The notes under the pieces: model-generated
Database searches by the model: none
Seen by the model: only the letters and a program-made list of their open reading frames with translations
Told to the model about the DNA's origin: nothing
Program-made: the position numbers and the translations under genes
Shown here: in pieces, positions 19,903-30,000 of the stretch
Layout of the letters: the number at the start of each line of letters is the position of its first letter
Numbering within the stretch: position 1 is the stretch's first letter
Source of the DNA: a virus
IMG/VR virus record: IMGVR_UViG_3300027969_000073
Span: 27,084-91,083 of that record
Length of the DNA: 64,000 bases
Strand: one strand, 5' to 3'

Positions 19903-22900
19903 TTAAGCTTTTTTAGCTGCTCTTCTTTTTTGGTATTCCATTGCTATCTGCTGTAAATATGGATTAGCTTCTACTCCATACTCTCCTCCTCCATGCATGT
20001 TAGCATAAGCTAAAGCAGCTAAATTAGCTTTGTCAGCATTAGTTTTTTGTCCAATACCTTCTAGTCCTGCTTGCAAGTAATTTTGTTTAGCAGCATCAAT
20101 AGCAGATTTTAATTCAAATGCTTTTAAATTAGCTTGAGATTTGTTTTGACTATTAAACATGTCTGTTTGCATTTTACTTGTGCCATAAGCATTTTCAGCT
20201 TGAGTTCGAATACCTGCTTTAGTATCAGCTTCATTTTTAGCCAACATAGCTCTGTTAGTTAAATAAGCTCCTGCTCCTGGTGCAGCATTCATCATTCCTC
20301 TTGCTGCTCCTGCATAAGCCTCTTCAGCTGCTCTTAGTTGAGGATTAATATTCATTCTGTATGGGTCTACAGGTGTAAATAAATTTTTAGCATTAGGTAC
20401 TTTAGATTTTTTACCAAAAATTCCTTGGTATAAATTATATCCAGCTCCTAAATTACTTCCTACAAATTGCCCTAAAGTTTCATTCATAGAAAACTTATCT
20501 TTCATTGCATCTTGTTCAGTCTTGTAATCAGAGAATTGATTTTTCTTTTTTTCTTCTTCTTCTTTTTCAATCTCTTTTTCTTCTTTTTTTGTAAGATAGT
20601 TTGGCATTACTGGCATATTTCCTGTATTCCAGTCGTAGGCATTTCCTGTACCTGTTAGCAATGTACCATCATTATTTAAAACTACTCCTTTATTATTTTC
20701 TCCTAAAATTTCAGGAGCTTGATAGTTTCCAAAATCATTAGGAAGAGCATCCATATCTTCACTATAATTAAAAGAAGTAGGTAAAGTATTTTCTTGTGCA
20801 GAATAATAAGGATTGTTTAGATTAGGATTAAATTGTCCGTAATCAATGTTACTAGGACGTAATAATCCGCCTTTTGGATAAAGATTAGTTAATGGCTGCC
20901 CCATAGGACCTGCATTATGCATATATCCCCCTGCTCTAAATCCTTGATAAGAAGTATCTTGCATACCTGAAATAGGATTAGTTTCTTGCATTTTTGTAAA
21001 AGCTCCTAGAGCATCTGTTCCACCTTGTACAGCAGCTTGTCCTAATACTCCTAATGTATTATTAGAAGCTTCTTGTGGAATTTGTGTTTGTACTCCAGTT
21101 AATCTTTCTTGATTAGCAGCATCCATTATAGCTTGTTGTTCTGCTCTATCTTGTCTATTTCCTTCAATGCCTCCTTTAATACCTCCAGCAAATAGTCCAA
21201 CACCAGCACCTATTGCGCCCCCAATAGCAGTTCCAATTCCAGGAACTATACTACCAATAGTAGCTCCCATAGAAGCTCCCTTACCAGCTGCTTTTAAAGC
21301 ACCTGCGCCTGCTTGAGTAAAGGCATCGTTGTTTTCTTGCATAAATCCGCCAAAGTCGTACATGTTACCTCCTTTTTTAAATTTTTCTTGGTAATTTACA
21401 TTTTTTTGTATATAATCTTCTCTTTCTTGCGTGAATTTATCTAAATTAGAATTTGTAGGAGTAAGAACTTCAACCCACTTTCCCGTTTTTGAATTATATT
21501 GTTTTCCTATTGTCATAGAATTATTAGAAGGTTCTCGTACTAATTCATTAGATAAAGAATCAATTGCTCTTACAGGTAATGTAGGTAACGTAGAAAAAGT
21601 TTTAGGCATTCCTTGATATGTGCCATCTGGTAATAAAAATACATCAAAATATTTTAAAGGCATTCCATGCTTCATTGCAATATTATTGTCTTTTACAGGA
21701 ATAGCTTTAGGAGGTATAGTTTTAGGTTTTTTCTCATCTTCTGGGTCTCCCATTAATCCTCCACCGTATTCATACATAGTGCCTCCACATTTATAAGACA
21801 TAGGGCCTCCATATCTCATCATACCTTGTTGCGCTTGCATTTGCTCCATCATAGCAGGATCCATTTGTTGTCCTTGCATTGAAGGGTCCATTTGACCTTG
21901 TTGTTGCATCATAGCCATTTCTTCTGGAGAAGGCTGTTCCATTGGAGGTTGAGCTTGCTGTTCTTGAGCTTGCATCATTTGAGCCATAAACTCAGGATGT
22001 TTTTCAGCCATTTTAGCAATGTCTTTTTGTAACTCTTCTTCTTTTTGAGTCTCTTGAGCTTGTGCTAACTTGTCTAAATCTCTAGCAATAGCATTTTGCT
22101 CAATCGTATCAGTTTCTCTTCTAGAATCTGTTCTATTGGCTTTCTTAGATGCATCTGCATAAGTCTTTCCTACAAAACGAGAGTTTATATTAAACTGTTT
22201 TGCAATACCTTTTGAAATAGTAATGTCGTCAGAATAAATAAATTCTTGGGCATTGTTTTTAGTTTCACCTTCTTGTACAAGGTTCATCCCTCCATTTGGA
22301 TTCATACCTTGTGGTATTCCTCCTAAAGGATTTTCTTCATGAGAACCTCCTTCATTAAATTCTGTTAATTGATTCATAAGGCCTCCTTGTGCAAATTTCT
22401 TTTCTTTGTTTCCTCCAAAAATAGTATTACCTCCTCCAAACCATCCTTTAGGAATTGAAGGCGCTTTTCCACTTAAATCAGGCATTTGATTTGTAGGACT
22501 AGCAGTAGTTGTGTACGGTACTATTTCTGGAGTAGTTTGCATATTCATTGGAATGTCTATAGGTCTTAAAGGCCTAATGCCTAAATTATTTATAGGTTGC
22601 ATTCCTTGTTGTATTTCTTCTTGTGGGATTATAGGAGTTTCTGTAGTAGTTGCTGCAGGGATTGCAAATTTAGTCATGTCAACTTTTGCAAGTCTTTTAG
22701 GAATAGAATTTACCATGCCCATGCCAGCGCTAACATAATTTTTTGCTTCTGCATAACCTGCTCTTTGAACTGCTTCAAAATGTTCTTTAGGAGTTTTTGC
22801 ATCAAATACACCGTTTTTTCTATAACGAGGATTGTTGATGTAAAAATCTATTTGAGCTTTTAATCCTTCTTCTGGGGTATTGTATAAACGGTATTGCCCT

Positions 22901-24555
22901 GTTTTAGGACCTGTCCAATTATCATCAGCTTTAATACCTCCAAAATTATTAGCACGTTTTACTAATGAAGAAGTACCATTTCCTGTTTCTAAAAGGATTT
23001 GTGCAACTACTCCATCAATACTTAAATTATCATTAGGACCTAATCGTCCCTCTGCTTTAGCTTGGTTTACATACTGAGTAACAGTTTGATAAATCAATGC
23101 TGTTTTTTCTGCAACACTCATATTAGCCATAGAAGCTAAAGTAGGAGTATCTAATTCTCCTCCTCCTTCAAAAATATTAACATAAGGGTTTCCTAAAAAA
23201 CCTCCCATTTCATGTTGTACTTTATGAGGGTGTCCTTGAACACTTACTGCTTGATTTCCTGGAGTTTTTTCAAAAGCTCCTGATGCATGTCCGTATCCTA
23301 GCCATGCTTTGTATGCTGCGTTTGACTTAAAGTTCATATGTCCTCCTTTTGCGTAAACTGCTGGGTATTGTTCTAAAGAAGAAGAATAGATACTATCATG
23401 TAATCCATTACCACCTTTTTTAAAACTGTCTTCAGGTAAATTAAATTTTCTATTAAATTGTCCACCGTTTTTAAATTCTCTTGAATCATCAGGCATTATA
23501 ATATTTCCAAATAAAGAATGAGTACCATTGTCTCCTTTATATATAGTAGGATATTCTTCTCCTATTCCAAAAGAAACGGGTTTTATATTAAATTCATTAG
23601 GACGACCATCTTCTTTAATAGGTAAAGAAAATTTTCTTAATCTATCAGTATCTATATCAGAAAAATTATTGTCTTTTGGAGCAATATCATTCTTTTTAAC
23701 TCTTTCTAAATTTTGTTGAATTTTATTAATTCCATAATTAATAGGGTATTTAGCGTATACCTCAGCATTAATTACAGGAGTCATTTCTACTCTTCCTGAT
23801 TCTGATTGGTCTGCATAACGATAATTATTTTTACCTTGAGTCATGTCTGCCATAACACTTCCTCTTGCTCCTAATGTTAAGTTACTATGGGGTTTAGTAT
23901 AATTTATATCACCTTTTAACCCATACCCCCAAGTAGCTTTATTTTGTCCTACATTTCCTGCAATATGACCTGCTTGACCAGGAATTACTCTATCTTGTAA
24001 AGTTCCGTAAAGGTCTTTATTTTGTAATATAGCTTTTAAAAAAGCTCCTGATGAACCTCCTAAGCCATTTCTTGTTTCAAACTTATAACCCCCTCCTGCT
24101 TCTACATTTCCGTATCCTTGACGCAATTTACTATAACCTGCTCCTAAATCAAATCTACCATATGGTCCTGACCAATCAGGATCAGGATTCATGTTAGTAG
24201 CACCTGCTTTAAATTCTAAGCCCATGTCTGCTTCACGAGGTCCTCTAGTGTAATCTGTGTATGTAGTAGGTTGCCCAAATTGTATATTAGAAACTACCTC
24301 TTGAGGATTTTCAAATTTACTTGGGTCAGCATTATATGCTCTAGAGTTATCAGCATAACTTTGAGTAAAATCCAAACTCATTGGATAATATAATCCACCT
24401 GGACTAGGTTTATGAAGAAAATTTCCTGTAGATATTCCTGCTCTATATCCTAATGAATTTAAATAATTATCATAGTTATATACCAGAGGAGAAGTATCAA
24501 ATCTCCAAGCATCTGCTTTAGGTTTTCGAATGAATTTCTTTTTATCGTCTGGCAT
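19903..24555 (-). CDS. Virion-associated glucosaminidase with glycine-zipper segment (1550 aa)
   Basis: This protein probably cuts peptidoglycan during DNA entry and may help form the entry channel. Residues about 490-640 hold a glucosaminidase (FlgJ/LytG-type) domain. It has the helix with the expected catalytic glutamate (QILLETGNGTSS), the NNFGGIK segment, a PEEGLKAQIDFY motif and a RAGYAEAKNY motif. Around residues 1088-1126 there is a glycine-zipper stretch (GIGTAIGGAIGAGVGLFAGG), typical of membrane-inserting segments. A Q/M-rich low-complexity part lies near residues 870-925. At least ten short (F/Y)xxGG motifs are scattered along the chain. The last 250 residues are alanine-rich and helical. 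It is co-directional with the other cargo genes. Enzyme class is well supported; the entry role is inference. Confidence 0.83.
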   Translation of the reverse strand: MPDDKKKFIRKPKADAWRFDTSPLVYNYDNYLNSLGYRAGISTGNFLHKPSPGGLYYPMSLDFTQSYADNSRAYNADPSKFENPQEVVSNIQFGQPTTYTDYTRGPREADMGLEFKAGATNMNPDPDWSGPYGRFDLGAGYSKLRQGYGNVEAGGGYKFETRNGLGGSSGAFLKAILQNKDLYGTLQDRVIPGQAGHIAGNVGQNKATWGYGLKGDINYTKPHSNLTLGARGSVMADMTQGKNNYRYADQSESGRVEMTPVINAEVYAKYPINYGINKIQQNLERVKKNDIAPKDNNFSDIDTDRLRKFSLPIKEDGRPNEFNIKPVSFGIGEEYPTIYKGDNGTHSLFGNIIMPDDSREFKNGGQFNRKFNLPEDSFKKGGNGLHDSIYSSSLEQYPAVYAKGGHMNFKSNAAYKAWLGYGHASGAFEKTPGNQAVSVQGHPHKVQHEMGGFLGNPYVNIFEGGGELDTPTLASMANMSVAEKTALIYQTVTQYVNQAKAEGRLGPNDNLSIDGVVAQILLETGNGTSSLVKRANNFGGIKADDNWTGPKTGQYRLYNTPEEGLKAQIDFYINNPRYRKNGVFDAKTPKEHFEAVQRAGYAEAKNYVSAGMGMVNSIPKRLAKVDMTKFAIPAATTTETPIIPQEEIQQGMQPINNLGIRPLRPIDIPMNMQTTPEIVPYTTTASPTNQMPDLSGKAPSIPKGWFGGGNTIFGGNKEKKFAQGGLMNQLTEFNEGGSHEENPLGGIPQGMNPNGGMNLVQEGETKNNAQEFIYSDDITISKGIAKQFNINSRFVGKTYADASKKANRTDSRRETDTIEQNAIARDLDKLAQAQETQKEEELQKDIAKMAEKHPEFMAQMMQAQEQQAQPPMEQPSPEEMAMMQQQGQMDPSMQGQQMDPAMMEQMQAQQGMMRYGGPMSYKCGGTMYEYGGGLMGDPEDEKKPKTIPPKAIPVKDNNIAMKHGMPLKYFDVFLLPDGTYQGMPKTFSTLPTLPVRAIDSLSNELVREPSNNSMTIGKQYNSKTGKWVEVLTPTNSNLDKFTQEREDYIQKNVNYQEKFKKGGNMYDFGGFMQENNDAFTQAGAGALKAAGKGASMGATIGSIVPGIGTAIGGAIGAGVGLFAGGIKGGIEGNRQDRAEQQAIMDAANQERLTGVQTQIPQEASNNTLGVLGQAAVQGGTDALGAFTKMQETNPISGMQDTSYQGFRAGGYMHNAGPMGQPLTNLYPKGGLLRPSNIDYGQFNPNLNNPYYSAQENTLPTSFNYSEDMDALPNDFGNYQAPEILGENNKGVVLNNDGTLLTGTGNAYDWNTGNMPVMPNYLTKKEEKEIEKEEEEKKKNQFSDYKTEQDAMKDKFSMNETLGQFVGSNLGAGYNLYQGIFGKKSKVPNAKNLFTPVDPYRMNINPQLRAAEEAYAGAARGMMNAAPGAGAYLTNRAMLAKNEADTKAGIRTQAENAYGTSKMQTDMFNSQNKSQANLKAFELKSAIDAAKQNYLQAGLEGIGQKTNADKANLAALAYANMHGGGEYGVEANPYLQQIAMEYQKRRAAKKA

Positions 24556-24598
24556 AATACTAAATTTGAAGTAAAGTTACAACTTTTTTTCTTATTTT

Positions 24599-27040
24599 TT
24601 AATCTTGTTTTGTTTGTTGCCAAGGATTAGCTAATAAAGCTGTTCCTCCTACTGCACCTGTTATAGGAACTAGCGCAGGAAGTGTTCTTGCTTTTTCTGC
24701 AAGAAATTTAGCAGGCCATCTTTTTAATAATTCTTGAGTATCTTCTGATGTTTTTGTTTTTCCTATTTGACTTTCTAAATTATTAATATTATTGAAATAT
24801 TGATTTTTTATTTTTTCCAAATCTGCTTCAGAACCTCCTGCATTTTTTATAGCACGATATTCTGCTTTCATATTATTAAATAATAAATCACCTTCTTTTT
24901 TTAATTTAGCTGCATCTAATTGGTTAATATGTTCTTCTGTAATTGGAGTAGTAAAATAATCATTAATACCTTGAGTTTTTAAATCCTCTTTAAGTTGACG
25001 TAATCTTACTTCAAATTCTGTAGGTTTTGCATGATAATCTAATCCTGTTACATAAGGATCTAAAGTGTTTTCTTCTAGATGAGATCTAGTAAGCCAATTA
25101 GGAAGAAGTTCATCAGAATTAGTTCTTTGATGGCTTAATTCATGCCAAGTTGCTACTGGATTACTTATTTGAGCAGTTCCATTATCTTCTTGATACATGT
25201 ATTCGTTAGTATTAGCATTTGCTACTTTTTGCTTAAATGTAGGAGTATGTCCTGGCATATAAGCAGCATTTGAACTATGCTTACTAGTGTAAACTCCTGA
25301 AGCTCCTTCAGGAACTTGACTAGGATTATATTCTAATTCATTTTTAAGATTTTCTAGTGTAACCTTTTTGTATTGTTCAATATCTACATCAGGATATTCT
25401 TCTTTCATTATTCTTTTAAACTCAGGACTATCATAATATGACTTCATATTTTCAACATACTCTTCTTGCAAAGATTTGTTAGTCTTAGTATTAAAAGGAA
25501 TTATTTTTCCACTTTCAGATTCTTTATAAATAATATTTGGATTAGTCTCTAAATCATGTCCGTAAGTACCAAATACTTTTTCTTCCTGACTTATTTTTTT
25601 AAGGTCCTTAAGTTTATCTGTTGCTTTTAATACTCCTTTTGCATCTTGTGCTAGAGATTTTACTCCTGTTTTTGTTGCACCTATTGAAGGTATAAATCTT
25701 AATCCTTCTAATCCTGCATTCATATAATTACCTGCTTGTAAATTTCTATATACTTTATCTCCTGCATCTAGTAAATTAAGATTAGAATTTAATGCATTTC
25801 CTACAAGATTTCTTCCTTGAACTACTCCTGGATCTATGCCTGCCATACGCATTTCATTAATATTACGAGGCATGTTTTCTACTCCTCCTCCTGATACAGC
25901 ATACTCAAAAGCAGTAAAAGGATTAGTAGCTATTTCCCAAGCTCTACTTGGTCTATCATCAGGGTTAAATTCTTTTATAGTTCCTTGATTAGGATTTCCA
26001 TAAACAACGTTTTCCCCTAAGTATTTATATTCTTCTATTTTTTTTGGATTTAAAAGAATTTCGTTTTTTTGTTCTTTAGTAAGGGTAGCAGAATTTTTTA
26101 TTGCATTAATAGTTTCTGCTCTAACAGCTTGGTTTTCTGCAGCACCTTGATTTAATTTATTTTGCATACTTTTTTGCATGCCTACATCAAAACTATTTTT
26201 AGGTACAGTACTCTCGGCTACTTGTGGCTTGTTATCTAATAACGGGGCATAAGTACGTTGGTACTTATTAGTAGTTGTTGTCATTGGAGTAGCTTGTGCA
26301 TTTAATAACGCAGTACGCTTTCCTGTTGGGTCTTTTACAGGAATAAAACCTTTAGTATGTTCAGTTTGAATATACCATTGATTGTTTACTTTTTGATAAG
26401 TAGCTCCTGGTCTACCTTTGTATGTATACAATTGGCCTCCATCAGCATATTCTCTATTAATCTTTTTTTCTTGTTTTAGCATTTGCTCAGTAGGTTCTTT
26501 TCCTGAACCTGCGTTAGCTCTGATATTATCCCACAATCCTCTTGGAGAGTAGCTACCGTCTGCACGTTTTAGCATACCTCCTTGAGCATATACATTAGGA
26601 TTATCAGCATGCCATTTTTTAGTTGCAGCAACTCCTTCTGCAATAGTATTAGCGTTTGCTTTATTTGTTAAATTAATAGTGTCCCATTGGCCTTTATCTT
26701 CAGCAGGATGATTAACCATTATATTTCCGTCTGCACTTCTGTAAATTCTATGGTACTCACCATTAGCAGTTAAAAACTTTCCTCCATTTTTGTAATAGTT
26801 TCCTAATGCTGATGCATAAATGCTGTCTCTAATTTTACCTTGACTAGTTCTATCTACTAATGGACCTCCATCTAAAAAAGGTAAACTAGTAGTGTCTCTA
26901 AAGATTTGAGTTCCTTTATCAAAATGCATTGGCAATATTGGGGCCATGTATCCTCCGCCTTTATAGTAAGCATCTTGGGCATTCTCACTAGAGAATATGC
27001 TGTGACCATTTAATGTTTGTCTAGGTTGCGCTTTTTTCAT
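24599..27040 (-). CDS. Virion-cassette protein with HExxH metallopeptidase motif (813 aa)
   Basis: The N-terminal 220 residues contain four (Y/V)YxxGG-type motifs like those in the neighbouring 1550-aa protein. The middle is helical. The C-terminal third carries WHELSHQ with H633, E634 and H637, a zinc-metallopeptidase signature, followed by a Glu-rich downstream segment (EFEVRLRQLKEDL) that could supply a third ligand. A small hydrophobic patch (ALVPITGAVGGTALL) lies near the C-terminus. Its stop codon shares a base with the start of the upstream nozzle-like gene (both use position 27040), so translation is tightly coupled. Candidate functions are processing of virion proteins or cleavage of a host surface protein; neither is shown. 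Homology outside the HExxH region is not recognised. Confidence 0.72.
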   Translation of the reverse strand: MKKAQPRQTLNGHSIFSSENAQDAYYKGGGYMAPILPMHFDKGTQIFRDTTSLPFLDGGPLVDRTSQGKIRDSIYASALGNYYKNGGKFLTANGEYHRIYRSADGNIMVNHPAEDKGQWDTINLTNKANANTIAEGVAATKKWHADNPNVYAQGGMLKRADGSYSPRGLWDNIRANAGSGKEPTEQMLKQEKKINREYADGGQLYTYKGRPGATYQKVNNQWYIQTEHTKGFIPVKDPTGKRTALLNAQATPMTTTTNKYQRTYAPLLDNKPQVAESTVPKNSFDVGMQKSMQNKLNQGAAENQAVRAETINAIKNSATLTKEQKNEILLNPKKIEEYKYLGENVVYGNPNQGTIKEFNPDDRPSRAWEIATNPFTAFEYAVSGGGVENMPRNINEMRMAGIDPGVVQGRNLVGNALNSNLNLLDAGDKVYRNLQAGNYMNAGLEGLRFIPSIGATKTGVKSLAQDAKGVLKATDKLKDLKKISQEEKVFGTYGHDLETNPNIIYKESESGKIIPFNTKTNKSLQEEYVENMKSYYDSPEFKRIMKEEYPDVDIEQYKKVTLENLKNELEYNPSQVPEGASGVYTSKHSSNAAYMPGHTPTFKQKVANANTNEYMYQEDNGTAQISNPVATWHELSHQRTNSDELLPNWLTRSHLEENTLDPYVTGLDYHAKPTEFEVRLRQLKEDLKTQGINDYFTTPITEEHINQLDAAKLKKEGDLLFNNMKAEYRAIKNAGGSEADLEKIKNQYFNNINNLESQIGKTKTSEDTQELLKRWPAKFLAEKARTLPALVPITGAVGGTALLANPWQQTKQD

Positions 27041-30000
27041 TATAGTACTTGTGGGTCGTAATACGAAATTAAACGATTCATTATAAACTCTTTATTGATA
27101 TTATTATCAAAATACAAAGTTACTATAAAATGAGTACTTCTAAATCTTCCTTGTTGAGATACAGAATTTATATCTCTAGGAAGTTTAACTCTCCATTTAT
27201 CAAATCTTCTTTTAATTCTCCCTGAAGAAAAAGGTATAATACCTGAATCTTGTACTTGTGTTTGGATTCTAAATCCTGTGATAGTTTTAGTTCTATCTAC
27301 TTGTTTTAAATCATCACGCACAATAGAATTAAACTCTAATGTACGTAAAATTTTATTAATATCAGCATTAGGATTAATTACTAATGTAATAGACGCTTCT
27401 TCTACATTACCATAAAATTCTCCCCAATTACCAATATTATGAGTATATACAATGTTTCCTTTTTTAGGATTTGCTGATAAAAGTATATCACCATTTTCTA
27501 TCCACATTTTAGGAGTAGCGCTATACTTTGAAGAAAATTGTTGCATTAATTCATCGTATACTATTGAAGTAGCATTTAATCTAGAAATTATATTTACTAA
27601 ATCTGCATATCTATCTAACTGTTCTTTTAAATCATCTGGAATACTAGAAGCAATAAATTCAATAGTAACTACATAATATAATCCTCCGCTTGTAATAATA
27701 TCTCCTGGATAATAAGTGTCACCTCCTATTACTACTAACACTCTAGGAGTAGTAGATAAGAAAGTGAAGATTACCTCGTCATTAATTCTGTCTTTTCCAA
27801 TAGTAACTCCGTAACCTTTTATTGGGTTATCTCCTTGATTTTCTTTTCTATAAAACACTCCATCAGGTAGTGCTTGTAAAAAACTGTGTATTCCTTTTAA
27901 TTCAGAAAGAGGATTATTTCCTTGTCCGTTAAATACAAAAATCTTTCTGTGAATACCATCAAATAAATATATACCAGAGTCTGTAGTTTTTATACCCCAT
28001 TGGTGAATAGCTCCATGTTCTTTTGAAATATATTGATGCTTACCAAATCCTTGACCTGTACCTAATTGCGTAGGAACTCCATCATTAGTAGAAGTAATAG
28101 CTGCACGATTGATAGCATAAGCTCCAAATCCTCTATCTTGAATAAAATAAACTGTATCTTTCCAATTGACGATTTTATTAATTGGACCATAGTCATCTAT
28201 ATCATAATAATTATTTACACCAAATTTTGTCCATGCATCAATTTTATCTCCATTGATTTTTACATTTGATAAATATGCTCGGATGTCATTAGCAGCTGAG
28301 GTATTATCAAAGTTTAATGGTTTAGTAAAAAATACTACATTACTATTTTCTTGAGAATACACTGTATTATAAGCGTACATGTACAAGTTTTCTCCGTACT
28401 GTGTATAAGTATTATTAGTTTCTTGTCTAAGTACTGTATTTTGAGTATCGTTTAAAGCTTCTGTATATTTAACTCCAGTTTTTAAAGTAGCTCCTTGTGC
28501 TAAATCAATATTTATAGAAGACTCTACTGGGAAAGCTCCTGTTGTAGAATAAGAAGTTCCAAAAGCATCAGGAGTACCTGTACCAGCATTTTTATAAAAT
28601 ATCGTATTTAACTCAAGAGTAGTTCCTTGAAAAGTAAACATGTTTATAAAAATGTCTCCTCCAAATACTTTAGGATTAGTTTCTGTTACAGGAATAATTG
28701 GAGAAGCAGAAATAAAAGTATTAGCCGCTAATACATCATCTGTGTAACCTCCGTAAACTTCTTCTTTAGGAAGAACAATATCTACAATAGGAGTATATAA
28801 ATAATTAGCTCCTGAATATGGAGTTGATGTAGAGGCTGCTACATCTGGTCCAAAATTATCATAAGCTGAAGAAGCTGGAATTGGCTGTAAAGGGTCAATT
28901 GGATCAAATAATAATTTTCCTATTCTACCTATAATTCCTGTAGCTCCTTTATTAATTAAACGAGCAGGGTCAGCTGGACCAGGTCCGTTTTGTGGGTCAT
29001 TTATTCCTGAGCCTCCTACATTATAAGTTGCAGAGTAATTTCGTAGATAAGTTGCTGTACCTCCTACATCAAATGGCCCAATTATATTATCAGTGTATTC
29101 TGAAGTAGAATACATTCCTACTTTTGATTTACCATTTGCCCAGATTTTAATATTTTCAGGAGATAAACTATCAAGATTATAAGTAGTTCTCATAGTCAAT
29201 CTGTAATCTTCTGCAAATGCGCATAAATCTTCAGGACCTGATAAATCTACTGAAGGTATATAAGTTCCTCCAGGCTGATAAAATGCTCCTGTAACAAGTA
29301 CACATGCATTATTAGAGGAGGTAATTAATTCAGGTATATTATCAAAATTGTAAGAAATATCTGCACTATGGTAAGCAATAAAGTCTCCTGGAATACTTCC
29401 ATAAGTATCGACTGCTCCATGTAAATGCTCAAAATGAGTTCCTATTACATTTTCAGGGTAAATATGATAAATATCACTACCTCCTGATATTACTGTTCCT
29501 CCTACAGGTTGAGTTAAATCAAAATCTAATCCACTACCAGTAGGTCCAATTTCAATGTCTGCAAAAGCTTTTATAATACCTGAAGTAATACGTCTTTTAT
29601 CTACATCAGTTCTTTCTAATCTTACTATTTGATAACTTTCAACTTCTGATAAAAAGTCTGGGCAAGTAGAAAAGTCTAAAGTAAATTCTACTCCTAAAGC
29701 ATACCCATAAGTAGTAGTGCCGCTAGAAGTAGTTAATGGAAAATAATTAGTACCTGAATTATTGGTTGTTCCATCTTGATCGGAAATATCTGGAAATTTA
29801 ATATCACATAAGTGCTCTACAAAAGAACTTTCTCCTTTTTTATTGTAAAACACTATTCCAAAACGATAAGTTTCTCCACGTTTATATCCTCGAAGTAATC
29901 CTGATATAAAAGGTGAAGCATTATTTGGAAAAGTAATATTTTGATAAACACCTGCTCCATCATCTAAATCATGAGGAGGAGGAGTAGGACCATAGTCAGG

